A stretch of DNA of 64,000 nucleotides from Halopseudomonas phragmitis (GTDB taxonomy: Bacteria; Pseudomonadota; Gammaproteobacteria; Pseudomonadales; Pseudomonadaceae): the NCBI RefSeq assembly GCF_002056295.1, contig NZ_CP020100.1, forward strand, positions 1,201,501 to 1,265,500, written 5' to 3'. The translations under genes and the position numbers were made by a program. Positions 50,862 through 59,939 of the stretch are shown here, one piece after another; the first letter of the stretch is position 1, and every line of letters begins with the position of its first letter. Under the pieces are notes generated by a model, which worked only from the letters and a program-made list of their open reading frames with translations, ran no database searches and had not been told where the DNA came from.

Positions 50862-50879
50862 GGTGGGGCGTGGGATGGC

Positions 50880-52010
50880 TCAGAGAAACCGTTGCAGCAG
50901 GTCGTTGAGGAACAGTCGGCCGCGTTCGGTGGTGTGCAGTTGTTGTTGCCAGGGTTGCAGCAGGCCGCGAATCACGGCGTCGTCGAGCTGGTTGGCGATG
51001 CTGTCCAGCGTCTGGCCGGTGCGTTCGCTGTACCAGGCGCTGGGTACGCCGTCGACCAGGCGCAGGGCGTTCATCAGAAAGTCGAAGGGCAGCTCGTCGG
51101 GCTCGAGCAGTCGGTGCCCGGCGCGGAAGCTTTTGTCCGGATTGAGGTAGTCCTTGGGCAGGCGGGTTTTCCAGTAGCGTTCGATCCGCCCGTCAGGGTG
51201 GGTCTGCTTGCCGTGGGCGCCGGCGCCGATGCCAATAAAGTCGCCATACTGCCAGTAATTGAGGTTGTGCCGGGCGCGGCGCTGGGCGCGGGCGTAGGCG
51301 GAGACCTCGTACTGGGCGTAGCCGTGTTCGGCCAGCCGGGCCTGGCCGGCTTCCTGGATGTCCCAGAGGATGTCGTCCTCCGGCAGCTGCGGCGGCTGGC
51401 TGTAGAACACGGTGTTGGGTTCCAGGGTCAACTGGTACCAGGACAGGTGTTCAGGGCCGAGGGCGATGGCCTGGTCGATGTCGGCCAGGGCCTGCTCCAG
51501 GCTCTGATCGGGCAGGCCGTGCATCAGGTCCAGGTTGAGATTGTCGAACCCGGCCCGGCGGGCCATGTCGACTGCGGCCAGGGCTTCACGGTGATCATGA
51601 ATCCGGCCCAGCGCCTTGAGGTGTTCGGGGTTGAAGCTCTGAATGCCGATCGACAGGCGATTGATCCCGGCGCTGCGATAGCCAGCGAACTTGGCCTGCT
51701 CGAAGGTGCCGGGGTTGGCTTCCAGGGTGATTTCTATGTCACTGGCAAACCGCAACCGGGCGCTCATTGCGTTGAGTAGTCGCTCCAGGCTGGCAGCCGA
51801 GAACAGGCTGGGGGTGCCGCCGCCGAAGAAGATCGACACCAGTTCACGGCCTTGAACGGCTTCCAGTTCCTGATCCAGATCGTCGATCAGTGCGTCGATG
51901 TATTCGGCTTCCGGCAGGCTGGCGCCGGCGGCATGCGAGTTGAAGTCGCAATAGGGACATTTGCGTACGCACCAGGGAATGTGTACGTACGCCGCCAGCG
52001 GCGGCGTCAC
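50880..52010 (-). CDS. hemW: Radical SAM heme chaperone HemW
   Basis: The 376-residue radical SAM protein has the modified cluster motif CVRKCPYC (Cys-x3-Cys-x2-Cys, near residues 15-22) within [19 protein letters not shown], then [10 protein letters not shown] and SIGIQSFN. It is formerly described as oxygen-independent coproporphyrinogen oxidase-like but now regarded as a heme chaperone. The GTG at 52010 overlaps the rdgB stop (GTGA), so I use it rather than the longer frame to 52103, which lies inside rdgB. Confidence 0.95.
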   Translation of the reverse strand: MTPPLAAYVHIPWCVRKCPYCDFNSHAAGASLPEAEYIDALIDDLDQELEAVQGRELVSIFFGGGTPSLFSAASLERLLNAMSARLRFASDIEITLEANPGTFEQAKFAGYRSAGINRLSIGIQSFNPEHLKALGRIHDHREALAAVDMARRAGFDNLNLDLMHGLPDQSLEQALADIDQAIALGPEHLSWYQLTLEPNTVFYSQPPQLPEDDILWDIQEAGQARLAEHGYAQYEVSAYARAQRRARHNLNYWQYGDFIGIGAGAHGKQTHPDGRIERYWKTRLPKDYLNPDKSFRAGHRLLEPDELPFDFLMNALRLVDGVPSAWYSERTGQTLDSIANQLDDAVIRGLLQPWQQQLHTTERGRLFLNDLLQRFL

Positions 52011-52612
52011 GCCAGCCCCAGCCGCTGGCGCAGCAGAACCATGGCCCGGGCCCGGTGGCTGAGCCGGTTTTTCTGCTCGGCCGGCAGTTCGGCGCTGCTG
52101 CATTCGGTTTCCGGCACCCAGAACAACGGGTCGTAACCAAAGCCCTGATCACCCCGCGGGGCGTGCAGGATGCGTCCGCGCCAGTGGCCTTCGCAGAGAA
52201 TCGGCAGCGGATCGTCGGCATGCCGGACCAGCGCCAGGGCGCAGATGAACTGGGCGCCACGCTGTTCATCGGGCAGGCCGTCGAGGGCGGCCAGCAGCTT
52301 GCTGTTGTTGGCGGCATCACCGGCGCCATCGGCATAGCGGGCCGAGTAGATGCCCGGTGCGCCGCCCAGGGCGTCGACCGCCAGCCCGGAGTCGTCGGCC
52401 AGCGCCGGCAGACCGGAGGCGCGGGCGGCGTGGCGGGCCTTGAGAATGGCGTTTTCGACGAAGCTCAGGCCGGTCTCATCGGCTTCCTGATCGGTGAACT
52501 GCTTCTGCGGCAGCACTTCTATCTGGCTGCCGAGCATGGCCTGCAGTTCTTTCAGCTTGCCGGCGTTGTTGCTGGCCAGAACCAGTCGGGTCAGGGGCAG
52601 TACATCAGTCAT
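52007..52612 (-). CDS. rdgB: XTP/dITP pyrophosphatase
   Basis: This Ham1-family enzyme hydrolyses non-canonical purine nucleoside triphosphates to monophosphates, preventing their incorporation into DNA. The 201 residues show the substrate site [10 protein letters not shown] near the start, the [17 protein letters not shown] and [25 protein letters not shown]-like segments, and GFGYDPLF near residue 155. The ATG at 52612 overlaps the DUF4426 gene's 3' end by eight bases. Confidence 0.96.
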   Translation of the reverse strand: MTDVLPLTRLVLASNNAGKLKELQAMLGSQIEVLPQKQFTDQEADETGLSFVENAILKARHAARASGLPALADDSGLAVDALGGAPGIYSARYADGAGDAANNSKLLAALDGLPDEQRGAQFICALALVRHADDPLPILCEGHWRGRILHAPRGDQGFGYDPLFWVPETECSSAELPAEQKNRLSHRARAMVLLRQRLGLA

Positions 52613-53027
52613 CGGGATGGAAATCCTGCTGGAAGCGCACGCTATGCACCGGGGAGTTGTCGTCGGCCTGCACCTGGACTTCAAAGCGCAACAGGCCGCG
52701 CTGGGCGGCGGTGTAGTTGGCAACGAAGTAGACCGCGTCGCCTTCCTGGATGCGGATGAAGTTCAGCGGGGTGATCTGCTGAATCAGGTTGGTCACGGTG
52801 CCGCTGATCCGCGCGTCGACCGGCTCGCCATTGCGCTGCACGGCGATGTTGACCACCCCGTGGGTGCGGCCGCGAACCAGCCCGGCACTGCGTGCAATCT
52901 CTGGCTGCAGGAAGCTGCTGTTGAAGGTGTTGTGGTAGACCGTCAGGTCACCGACCTGCTGGCTCTGGGCCCAGCTCAGGGATGAGAGGCTCAGTAAAAA
53001 AGCGCAGATGAGGGTGCGTAATATCAT
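52605..53027 (-). CDS. DUF4426 domain exported protein
   Basis: The 140-residue protein has a signal peptide ([19 protein letters not shown], cleavage near residue 20) and a DUF4426 beta-rich domain ([36 protein letters not shown]-like strands). The family is periplasmic and of unknown function, and in pseudomonads it sits between metW and rdgB as here. The ATG at 53027 has AAGGAG at suitable spacing; a GTG at 53033 is too close to that site. Confidence 0.9.
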   Translation of the reverse strand: MILRTLICAFLLSLSSLSWAQSQQVGDLTVYHNTFNSSFLQPEIARSAGLVRGRTHGVVNIAVQRNGEPVDARISGTVTNLIQQITPLNFIRIQEGDAVYFVANYTAAQRGLLRFEVQVQADDNSPVHSVRFQQDFHPDD

Positions 53028-53044
53028 GGCCACATACTCCTTGC

Positions 53045-53641
53045 TTAACGGGTAACCCGGTAGATCGCGACTTCACCCAACAGGTTTGGCCACAGTCCGC
53101 TGAACCAGCGGCTTTGGTGGGTCTGGTCGACGACCAGACGATCAAGCACCTTGATCGAGCGCTGACGGCACAGGTCTTCGAAGTCCTTGAAGGTGCAGAA
53201 GTGAATGTTGGGTGTGTTATACCAAGTGTAGGGCATGAACTCGGAAACCGGCATGCGTCCCTTGAGTCCCAGGTACAGGCGGCAGCGCCAGTGGGCGAAG
53301 TTGGGGAAGGTCAGGATCGCCTCGCGGCCGATACGCAGCATGTCTTCCAGCACCCGGTCGGGGTAGTGCACGGCCTGCAGGGCCTGGGTCATGACCACGC
53401 TGTCGAAGCTGTTGTCAGCGAAATTGTCCAGGCTCTTGTCCATGTTCTGTTCGATCACGCTGACGCCCTGGCGCACGCAGTGGGCGATCTTGTCCGGATC
53501 GATTTCCAGGCCATAACCCTGGACCTGCTTGTGCTGGTTCAGGTAATGCAGCAGTTCGCCGTCACCACAGCCCAGGTCGAGTACCCGGCTGGCCGGCTTG
53601 ATCCATTGCTGGATAATTTCCAGGTCGGCGCGCAGGCTCAT
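53045..53641 (-). CDS. metW: Methionine biosynthesis protein MetW
   Basis: The 198-residue SAM-dependent-methyltransferase-like protein has [15 protein letters not shown] (about residues 20-34), the [16 protein letters not shown] segment and a C-terminal [16 protein letters not shown]. In proteobacteria it is always paired with MetX and is needed for full homoserine acylation activity in some species. Its start overlaps the metX stop by four bases, consistent with a coupled metXW operon. Confidence 0.95.
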   Translation of the reverse strand: MSLRADLEIIQQWIKPASRVLDLGCGDGELLHYLNQHKQVQGYGLEIDPDKIAHCVRQGVSVIEQNMDKSLDNFADNSFDSVVMTQALQAVHYPDRVLEDMLRIGREAILTFPNFAHWRCRLYLGLKGRMPVSEFMPYTWYNTPNIHFCTFKDFEDLCRQRSIKVLDRLVVDQTHQSRWFSGLWPNLLGEVAIYRVTR

Positions 53642-54780
53642 GGGCTCACCTCGATACGGTTCATGTAGCTGCTGAAAGCGTCGATGTAGCGTGGAATCGG
53701 CAGCAGGAAGGCGTCATGACCCTGAGCTGCTTCGATTTCCAGATAGCTGACCGGTTTGCGCGCGGCCAGCAGGGCGTCGACGATCTCCCGCGAGCGGGCC
53801 GGGGAAAAGCGCCAGTCGGTGGTGAACGACATGATCAGACACTGGGCCTGCAGTTGCTCGAAGGTTTTCGCCAGGTTGCCAGCGTGGGCTGCGGCCGGGT
53901 CGAAGTAGTCCAGCGCCTTGGTCATCAGCAAGTAGGTGTTGGCGTCAAAGCGTCCGGAAAACTCCTGACCCTGATAGCGCAGATAGCTCTCGACTTGAAA
54001 TTCAACGCTGTTGAAGTCGTAGTTGAGCTGGTCGTTGCGCAGTTCACGACCGAATTTCTCACCCATCGAGTCGTCCGACAGGTAGGTGATATGACCGACC
54101 ATGCGCGCCAGCATCAGGCCGCGCTTGGGAATCACCCCAAAGGCGGCGTAATCGCCGTTGTGAAAGTCCGGGTCGGTGATGATCGCCTGGCGCGCTACTT
54201 CATTGAAGGCGATGTTCTGGGCCGACAGTTTGGGCGCAGTGGCGATCGCCACGCAGTGGCGCAGCCGCTCGGGATAGCTGATCGCCCACTGCAACGCCTG
54301 CATGCCGCCAAGACTGCCGCCGACCACGGCGGCCCACTGGCCAATGCCCAGCACATCGGCCAGGCGAGCCTGACTGTTGACCCAGTCTTCCACGGTCATG
54401 ACCGGAAAGCTGGCACCGTAGGCCTTGCCGGTAGCTGGGTCGATGCTGGATGGTCCGGTCGAGCCGTGACAACCGCCCAGGTTGTTGAGACTGACGACGA
54501 AGAAGCGGTTGGTGTCAATGGCTTTGCCCGGACCAATGCAGGCATCCCACCAGCCGGGCTTGCGCTCTTCGATGCTGTGATAGCCGGCAGCATGGTGATG
54601 GCCCGACAGCGCGTGGCAGATCAGCACAGCGTTGTCACCGGCGCTGTTCAGGCTGCCGTAGGTTTCATATACCAGTTCGTACTGCGCCAGCGCCTTGCCG
54701 CAAGCCAGCGGCAGGGGCTCGGTGAAGGCCTGGCGCTGGGGCGTCACCAGGCCAACGGAGTCGGCGGGAAATCTGGACAT
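53638..54780 (-). CDS. metX: Homoserine O-acyltransferase (MetX type)
   Basis: This alpha/beta-hydrolase-fold acyltransferase activates homoserine for sulfhydrylation. It has 380 residues. The nucleophile elbow is [12 protein letters not shown] (serine near residue 155), the late aspartate lies in FTTDWRFSP and the histidine in [11 protein letters not shown]. Pseudomonad MetX enzymes use succinyl-CoA more often than acetyl-CoA; the residues that decide this were not resolved here. The gene is coupled to metW. The following 350 bases upstream contain a MITE-like element. Confidence 0.95.
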   Translation of the reverse strand: MSRFPADSVGLVTPQRQAFTEPLPLACGKALAQYELVYETYGSLNSAGDNAVLICHALSGHHHAAGYHSIEERKPGWWDACIGPGKAIDTNRFFVVSLNNLGGCHGSTGPSSIDPATGKAYGASFPVMTVEDWVNSQARLADVLGIGQWAAVVGGSLGGMQALQWAISYPERLRHCVAIATAPKLSAQNIAFNEVARQAIITDPDFHNGDYAAFGVIPKRGLMLARMVGHITYLSDDSMGEKFGRELRNDQLNYDFNSVEFQVESYLRYQGQEFSGRFDANTYLLMTKALDYFDPAAAHAGNLAKTFEQLQAQCLIMSFTTDWRFSPARSREIVDALLAARKPVSYLEIEAAQGHDAFLLPIPRYIDAFSSYMNRIEVSP

Positions 54781-54894
54781 CGGGAACCTGTTCCTGTGTG
54801 AGTTGCTCGCTGAGAGTGGCAGGCGACCAACGGTAGAGGCGCCAGTCTAAAGAGGGTGACTGGCGGACGCAATATTAGCCGTGGCTGATCGCAA

Positions 54895-55140
54895 GGGAGC
54901 CTCTGGAAAACGTAGGCGACGACTGCATGGATGCAGGAGTTAGGGCGAAGCAGGAGCCAGAGCCGAGGCAGGCAAGGCAAGGCAAAAACAGCCGAAAAAG
55001 CGCAGTTTACGTAGTGTAAATGAGCATTTGATTCGCTTCGCTCACCCCTTCGGGGCCGCACTGAAGTGCGTTCAACCTTACGGTTGTGAGGCTGTTTTTA
55101 ACGCAGTATTGCCAACGCAGGTAGTTTTTCAGAGGTTCCC
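54895..55140. mobile_element. MITE-like element between metX and yggU
   Basis: A 246-base element with imperfect terminal inverted repeats: GGGAGCCTCTGGAAAACGTA at the left, and the complement of GGGAACCTCTGAAAAACTAC at the right. It is in opposite orientation to the copy at 47300 and carries an extra internal stretch of about 60 bases with its own small palindromes (CCCCTTCGGGG, CACTGAAGTG). Its right end overlaps the last codons and stop of yggU. Confidence 0.8.
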
Positions 55141-55413
55141 AAGCTCTGCGGGCAACTGCTGCGGGGCTATGATCAATACCCGTTTCTGGCGGCTTTGCTG
55201 GCCGCTGAGCAGGCTGACCTGTTGCCGGGGTACGGCGAAGGCCTGGGCCAGAAACTCGATCAGCATGGCGTTGGCCTTGCCGTCCACTGGCGGGGCGCTG
55301 ATGCGGATCTTCAGCCGTTCGCCATGCAACCCGGCAAACCCTGGCTGTTTGGCTCCGGGTTGCAGGTGGCAGTCGAGAATCAGGTCGTTGTCGCGCCAGT
55401 GGTAGAACGGCAT
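55129..55413 (-). CDS. yggU: DUF167 (YggU-family) protein
   Basis: The 94-residue DUF167 protein has the family core (LILDCHLQPGAKQPGFAG, LKIRISAPPVDGKANAMLIEFLA, VSLLSGQQSRQKRVLII). Function unknown; it lies in a conserved cluster with yggT, proC and yggS. The last residues (GNL and the stop) are encoded by the terminal inverted repeat of the neighbouring MITE-like element, so the original C-terminus was probably replaced or trimmed when the element inserted. Confidence 0.9.
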   Translation of the reverse strand: MPFYHWRDNDLILDCHLQPGAKQPGFAGLHGERLKIRISAPPVDGKANAMLIEFLAQAFAVPRQQVSLLSGQQSRQKRVLIIAPQQLPAELGNL

Positions 55414-55439
55414 GGCTCAGTTCCTGTGTGCTGCGCTAC

Positions 55440-55482
55440 CGTCATTGCGAGGGCCGTGGGTCTGTGGCTCGCAATGACGGTG
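55440..55482. repeat. REP-like unit between yggU and yggT
   Basis: A forward head (CGTCATTGCGAGGGCC) runs directly into an inverted head (GGCTCGCAATGACGG), making a head-to-head hybrid that lacks the usual GGCAATCC tails. It is best read as two REP units that recombined through their central stems. Confidence 0.7.
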
Positions 55483-55495
55483 GGGCGACAGCGTC

Positions 55496-56086
55496 TTACA
55501 AGGCCAGGGTCAGTCCGCGTGGCATGCCGGTAGCGATTGCCAGGTTGGTGACCACCAGCATATCGACCAGACGCAGGGCGATGAAGCCGAAGATTGGTGA
55601 CAGGTCCAGGCCGCCAAGCGAAGGGATGATCTTGCGGATTGGTGCCAGGATCGGCTCGCAGATCTGATGCACCAGAATTACCGCCGGGTTGTGGCTGCCC
55701 TGGGCGACCCAGGACAGGATCACGCTGGCGATCAGGGCGAAGAAGAAGATCTTGATGAACAGTGCCGTTACGCCCACCAGCGACCAGACCAGCATCTGCA
55801 GTACGCCGGGCAGGGCAGCGCCCATCAGCTTGATGATCAGGCCGATCAGCACCAGTTGTACCAGCACGGCCAGTACCAGCGAGGCGAAGTCGATGCCGGC
55901 AAAGCCGGGGATGGCCTTGCGCATCGGGGTCAGCAGCGGGGCGGTGGCGCGGACGATGAATTGTGACAGCGGATTGTAGAAATCGGCACGCACCAGTTGC
56001 AGGATGAAGCGCAGCAGTACGACCAGCAGGTAGAGGCTGCCGAGGGTCTGGACCAGATAGACGGCGGCCATGTTCAGTCCGTTCAT
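55496..56086 (-). CDS. yggT: YggT family membrane protein
   Basis: The 196-residue protein contains two YGGT domains, each with a pair of membrane spans and the conserved pattern of a proline-rich loop (DFYNPLSQFIVRATAPLLTPMRK near 35-58 and HNPAVILVHQICEPILAPIRK near 132-155, both given in part). Members are linked to osmotic or pH tolerance and to cell-division-related gene clusters, but have no firm biochemical role. It lies 9 bases downstream of proC on the same strand. Confidence 0.93.
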   Translation of the reverse strand: MNGLNMAAVYLVQTLGSLYLLVVLLRFILQLVRADFYNPLSQFIVRATAPLLTPMRKAIPGFAGIDFASLVLAVLVQLVLIGLIIKLMGAALPGVLQMLVWSLVGVTALFIKIFFFALIASVILSWVAQGSHNPAVILVHQICEPILAPIRKIIPSLGGLDLSPIFGFIALRLVDMLVVTNLAIATGMPRGLTLAL

Positions 56087-56095
56087 GAAAGCTCC

Positions 56096-56911
56096 TTAGG
56101 CGAGTTCTTTGGACAGTTCGTCGGCGCGTCGGGCGCAGGCTTGCATGGCCCGTTCGACCATGGCCGGCAGACCGTCGGCGGCAAAGCTGTTGATGGCCTG
56201 TTCGGTGGTGCCACCCGGCGAGGTGACCCGGCGGCGCAGTTCGGCCACATCGACATCGCTGTGCACGGCCATGTCGGCGGCGCCCAGGGCGGTGAACAGG
56301 GTCAGGCGTTCGGCGGTTTCGCGTGGCAGGCCAAGCTGCTGGCCGGCGGCGATCATCGCTTCCATCAGATAGAAGAAATAGGCCGGGCCACTGCCGGATA
56401 CCGCGGTGACGGCATCGATCTGGCTTTCCTGCTCCAGCCACAGGCTGATGCCCACGGCGTTGAGGATATCTTCGGTCTGTTGCTTTTGCGTGTCACTGAC
56501 CAGAGCATTGGCGTACAGGCCGCTGACCCCCTGGCGGCGCAGTGACGGGGTGTTGGGCATGCAGCGTACCAGCGGACCGTCGCCCAGCCATTCGGCCAGA
56601 CTGGCGCAACTGATGCCGGCGGCAATCGAGATCACCAGTTGGCCGGGCTTGCGTTCGGCCGGCAGGGCACGGCAGACCTGCTGCATGACCTGCGGCTTGA
56701 CCGCCAGCACCAGCACATCACACTCGCGGGCCAGCTCGGCGTTGTCGGTGGTGGCGCGGATGCCGAACTGGCGGGCCAGCTTGTCGCACTGCTCGGCGGT
56801 GCGGTCGCTGGCCATGATCCGGGCTGGCTTGAAGTTCTGCTGCAGCATGCCGCCGATCAGGCTGGTGGCCATGTTACCGGCGCCGATGAATCCGATGGTC
56901 GGAGCGCTCAT
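56096..56911 (-). CDS. proC: Pyrroline-5-carboxylate reductase
   Basis: ProC catalyses the last step of proline synthesis, reducing pyrroline-5-carboxylate with NAD(P)H. The 271 residues include the Rossmann start IGFIGAGNMATSLIGG (about 5-20), VLAVKPQVM near residue 71, CMPNTPSLRRQGVSG, and the C-terminal TSPGGTTEQAINSF signature (about 228-241). The ATG at 56911 starts the family sequence; the longer frame to 56974 overlaps yggS. It is four bases downstream of yggS. Confidence 0.97.
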   Translation of the reverse strand: MSAPTIGFIGAGNMATSLIGGMLQQNFKPARIMASDRTAEQCDKLARQFGIRATTDNAELARECDVLVLAVKPQVMQQVCRALPAERKPGQLVISIAAGISCASLAEWLGDGPLVRCMPNTPSLRRQGVSGLYANALVSDTQKQQTEDILNAVGISLWLEQESQIDAVTAVSGSGPAYFFYLMEAMIAAGQQLGLPRETAERLTLFTALGAADMAVHSDVDVAELRRRVTSPGGTTEQAINSFAADGLPAMVERAMQACARRADELSKELA

Positions 56912-56915
56912 GGAG

Positions 56916-57617
56916 TTATCCTTGCACGTGAGGTGAATGGGAGTAGTCGCGGGCCCCGAACAGGGCCGTGCCAATCCGGACCTGGGTCGCCCCCTCCTGA
57001 ACCGCTTCGGTCAGGTCGTCGGTCATGCCCATCGACAGGGTATCCAGGGGCAGCGGTAGCGCTTGCAGCGCCTGGCGCAGAGCCTGTAGCGGGGCACGCC
57101 GGGCGGCACTGTCCTCGGCTGGTGCCGGAATCGCCATCAGCCCGCGCAGACGCAGGTTGGGCAGCTCGGCAACGGCGGCGGCCAGAGCCGGCAAGTCGGC
57201 CAGCGCGACGCCGGACTTGCTGTCCTCGCCACTGATATTGACCTGCAGGCAGATATTCAGCGGGCCAAGCTCTGTGGGGCGTTGCTCGGACAGGCGTTTG
57301 GCGATCTTCAGCCGGTCGACGCTGTGTACCCAGTCGAAGTGCTCGGCAATGGCGCGGGTCTTGTTCGACTGGATCGGGCCGATGAAGTGCCAGGTCAGTG
57401 GCAGGTCGGCCAGCGCCTCGATCTTGTCCAGAGCTTCCTGCAGATAGTTCTCGCCTACGTCGTGAATGCCGGCGGCCCAGGCCTCGCGAATGTCGCCGGC
57501 CGGGCGGGTCTTGCTGACCGCGATCAGGGTCACCCCGGCCGGGTCGCGCTCGACACTTTTTGCCGCACGGTGAATGCGTTCACGTACGTTTGCAATATTC
57601 TTTGCTATCGTGGACAT
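56916..57617 (-). CDS. yggS: YggS-family PLP homeostasis protein
   Basis: The 233-residue alanine-racemase-like barrel binds pyridoxal 5'-phosphate through the lysine in LIAVSKTRPA (about 30-39). FGENYLQEA-like GENYLQEALDK, WHFIGPIQSNKT and the C-terminal LSMGMTDDLTEAVQEGATQVRIGTALFG (in parts) are typical of YggS/PLPBP. It has no enzyme activity but keeps vitamin B6 pools balanced. It is divergent from pilT with 80 bases between the start codons. Confidence 0.96.
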   Translation of the reverse strand: MSTIAKNIANVRERIHRAAKSVERDPAGVTLIAVSKTRPAGDIREAWAAGIHDVGENYLQEALDKIEALADLPLTWHFIGPIQSNKTRAIAEHFDWVHSVDRLKIAKRLSEQRPTELGPLNICLQVNISGEDSKSGVALADLPALAAAVAELPNLRLRGLMAIPAPAEDSAARRAPLQALRQALQALPLPLDTLSMGMTDDLTEAVQEGATQVRIGTALFGARDYSHSPHVQG

Positions 57618-57697
57618 TACGGACGTTTATTACCTGCCAAATCAGAAAAAGGGCCTGTCGGCATTCTACATGCTTGCAGGATGCAATGGGGAACCCT

Positions 57698-58732
57698 ATG
57701 GACATTACCGAACTGTTAGCCTTCAGTGCCAAGCAGGGCGCGTCTGACTTGCACTTGTCGGCTGGATTGCCGCCGATGATCCGGGTTGATGGTGACGTCC
57801 GCCGCATCAATGTGCCGGCCATGGAACACAAGCAGGTTCATGCGCTGATCTACGACATCATGAACGACAAGCAGCGCAAGGACTATGAAGAGTTCCTTGA
57901 GACTGACTTCTCTTTCGAAGTGCCCGGGGTCGCCCGTTTCCGGGTCAACGCCTTCAACCAGAACCGGGGCGCCGGGGCGGTGTTCCGGACCATTCCGTCC
58001 AAGGTGCTGACCATGGAAGAACTGGGCATGGGCGAAGTGTTTCGCAAGATTGCCGATGTGCCGCGTGGGCTGGTGTTGGTGACCGGGCCGACCGGCTCGG
58101 GTAAATCGACCACCCTGGCGGCGATGCTCGATTATCTGAACGTCACCAAGTACCAGCATATTCTGACCATCGAAGATCCGATCGAATTCGTTCACGAATC
58201 CAAGAAGTGCCTGGTCAACCAGCGTGAGGTGCACCGCGATACCCTGGGGTTCGCCGAAGCTCTGCGCTCGGCTCTGCGTGAAGACCCGGACATCATTCTG
58301 GTTGGTGAGATGCGTGACCTGGAAACCATTCGCCTGGCGCTGACCGCTGCCGAAACCGGTCACCTGGTATTCGGCACCCTGCACACCACCAGCGCCGCCA
58401 AGACTATCGACCGGGTGGTTGATGTGTTTCCCGGCGAAGAGAAGGCCATGGTTCGCTCGATGTTGTCCGAGTCGCTGCAGGCGGTGATTTCCCAGACCCT
58501 GCTCAAGAAGATCGGCGGTGGCCGGGTGGCAGCTCACGAGATCATGATCGGCACGCCGGCGATTCGTAACCTGATCCGCGAGGATAAGGTGGCGCAGATG
58601 TATTCGGCGATTCAGACCGGCGGCAATATCGGCATGCAGACCCTGGACATGTGCCTGAAGGGGTTGGTCGCCAAAGGACTGGTTACCAAGGAATCGGCCC
58701 GCGAGAAGGCCAAGATTGCAGAAGGCATCTAA
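57698..58732 (+). CDS. pilT: Type IV pilus retraction ATPase PilT
   Basis: PilT powers pilus retraction and twitching motility. The 344 residues show an N-terminal ASDLHLSAGLPPMIRVDG (PAS-like domain), Walker A GPTGSGKST (about 130-138), the Asp box TIEDPIEFVH, Walker B DIILVGEMRDLET, and a His box GHLVFGTLHTTSA. The AIRNLIRE motif near residue 290 is the PilT-specific C-terminal feature. The ATG at 57698 is chosen from family length; the longer frame to 57560 overlaps yggS. Confidence 0.97.
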   Translation: MDITELLAFSAKQGASDLHLSAGLPPMIRVDGDVRRINVPAMEHKQVHALIYDIMNDKQRKDYEEFLETDFSFEVPGVARFRVNAFNQNRGAGAVFRTIPSKVLTMEELGMGEVFRKIADVPRGLVLVTGPTGSGKSTTLAAMLDYLNVTKYQHILTIEDPIEFVHESKKCLVNQREVHRDTLGFAEALRSALREDPDIILVGEMRDLETIRLALTAAETGHLVFGTLHTTSAAKTIDRVVDVFPGEEKAMVRSMLSESLQAVISQTLLKKIGGGRVAAHEIMIGTPAIRNLIREDKVAQMYSAIQTGGNIGMQTLDMCLKGLVAKGLVTKESAREKAKIAEGI

Positions 58733-58789
58733 GGATGCCGCTTACAGGTCGCCGGAGCATTAGCACTGGCCTATTGAACGAGGGAAGTC

Positions 58790-59926
58790 ATGGAGTTTGA
58801 GAAGCTGCTGCGCCTGATGGTCGAAAAGGGTGCGTCCGACCTGTTCATTACCGCTGGCGTGTCGCCGAGCATGAAGGTGAACGGCAAGATCCTGCCGGTT
58901 ACCAAGACTCCGTTGTCGCCCGAGCAGACTCGGGAAACCGTACTCGGAGTGATGACCGAAGCCCAGCGCCGCGAGTTCGCCGAAAAGCGCGAATGCAATT
59001 TCGCCATCAGCGCCCGGGGCATTGGTCGCTTTCGGGTCAGCGCCTTTTATCAGCGCAACCTGGTCGGCATGGTGCTGCGGCGGATCGAGGTCAATATCCC
59101 GACCATCGAGGAGTTGCGGCTGCCGGAGATCCTCAAGAAGCTGGCGATGACCAAGCGCGGACTGGTGATCTTCGTTGGTGCCACCGGTACCGGTAAGTCG
59201 ACCTCACTGGCGTCGATGATCGGGTATCGCAACAAGAACTCCAGTGGCCACATCATCACGGTCGAAGATCCGATCGAATTCATTCACCAGCACCAGAACT
59301 GCATCGTCACTCAGCGCGAGGTCGGTATCGATACCGACTCGTTCGAGGTGGCGCTGAAGAACACCCTGCGTCAGGCTCCGGATGTGATTCTGATCGGTGA
59401 GGTGCGCAGCAAGGAAACCATGGAGCATGCGGTGGCCTTTGCTGAGACCGGTCACCTGTGTCTGGCGACCCTGCACGCCAACAACGCCAACCAGGCGCTG
59501 GATCGGATCATTCACTTCTTCCCCACCGAGATGCATCAGCAGGTGTGGATGGACTTGTCACTCAACCTCAAGGCCATCGTTGCCCAGCAGCTGATCCCCA
59601 CGCCGGATGGCAAGGGTCGGCGTGCGGCCATTGAAGTGTTGCTCAACACCCCGCTGGCCGCCGATATCATCCGCAAGGGTGAGGTACACGAACTCAAGCC
59701 GCTGATGGCGCGTTCTAACGAGCTGGGTATGCAGACCTTCGACCAGGCGCTGTACAAGCTCTATAGCGCTGGCGAAATCACCTATGAGGATGCGTTGTTG
59801 CATGCCGACTCGGCCAACGACCTGCGGCTGATGATCAAGCTGGGTTCGGAAACCGATGGCAAGCATCTGATGCAGGACACCAGCGAGTTTACCCTGACTG
59901 TCGAAGAGGACGACCGCCGGCGCTGA
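58790..59926 (+). CDS. pilU: Type IV pilus retraction ATPase PilU
   Basis: PilU is a second, PilT-dependent retraction ATPase. The 378 residues have ASDLFITAGVSPSMKVNG, Walker A GATGTGKSTS, TVEDPIEFIHQ, Walker B DVILIGEVRSKETM and GHLCLATLHANNANQ. The long C-terminal tail after residue 345, ending in acidic residues, distinguishes PilU from PilT. It follows pilT by 57 bases on the same strand and is convergent with siaD. Confidence 0.96.
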   Translation: MEFEKLLRLMVEKGASDLFITAGVSPSMKVNGKILPVTKTPLSPEQTRETVLGVMTEAQRREFAEKRECNFAISARGIGRFRVSAFYQRNLVGMVLRRIEVNIPTIEELRLPEILKKLAMTKRGLVIFVGATGTGKSTSLASMIGYRNKNSSGHIITVEDPIEFIHQHQNCIVTQREVGIDTDSFEVALKNTLRQAPDVILIGEVRSKETMEHAVAFAETGHLCLATLHANNANQALDRIIHFFPTEMHQQVWMDLSLNLKAIVAQQLIPTPDGKGRRAAIEVLLNTPLAADIIRKGEVHELKPLMARSNELGMQTFDQALYKLYSAGEITYEDALLHADSANDLRLMIKLGSETDGKHLMQDTSEFTLTVEEDDRRR

Positions 59927-59939
59927 GAGGCGCCGGGGC

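Noticed and set aside
52011-52103. Longer N-terminus for HemW
   Set aside because: It would overlap rdgB by almost 100 bases; the GTG at 52010 overlaps the rdgB stop in the usual coupled way.
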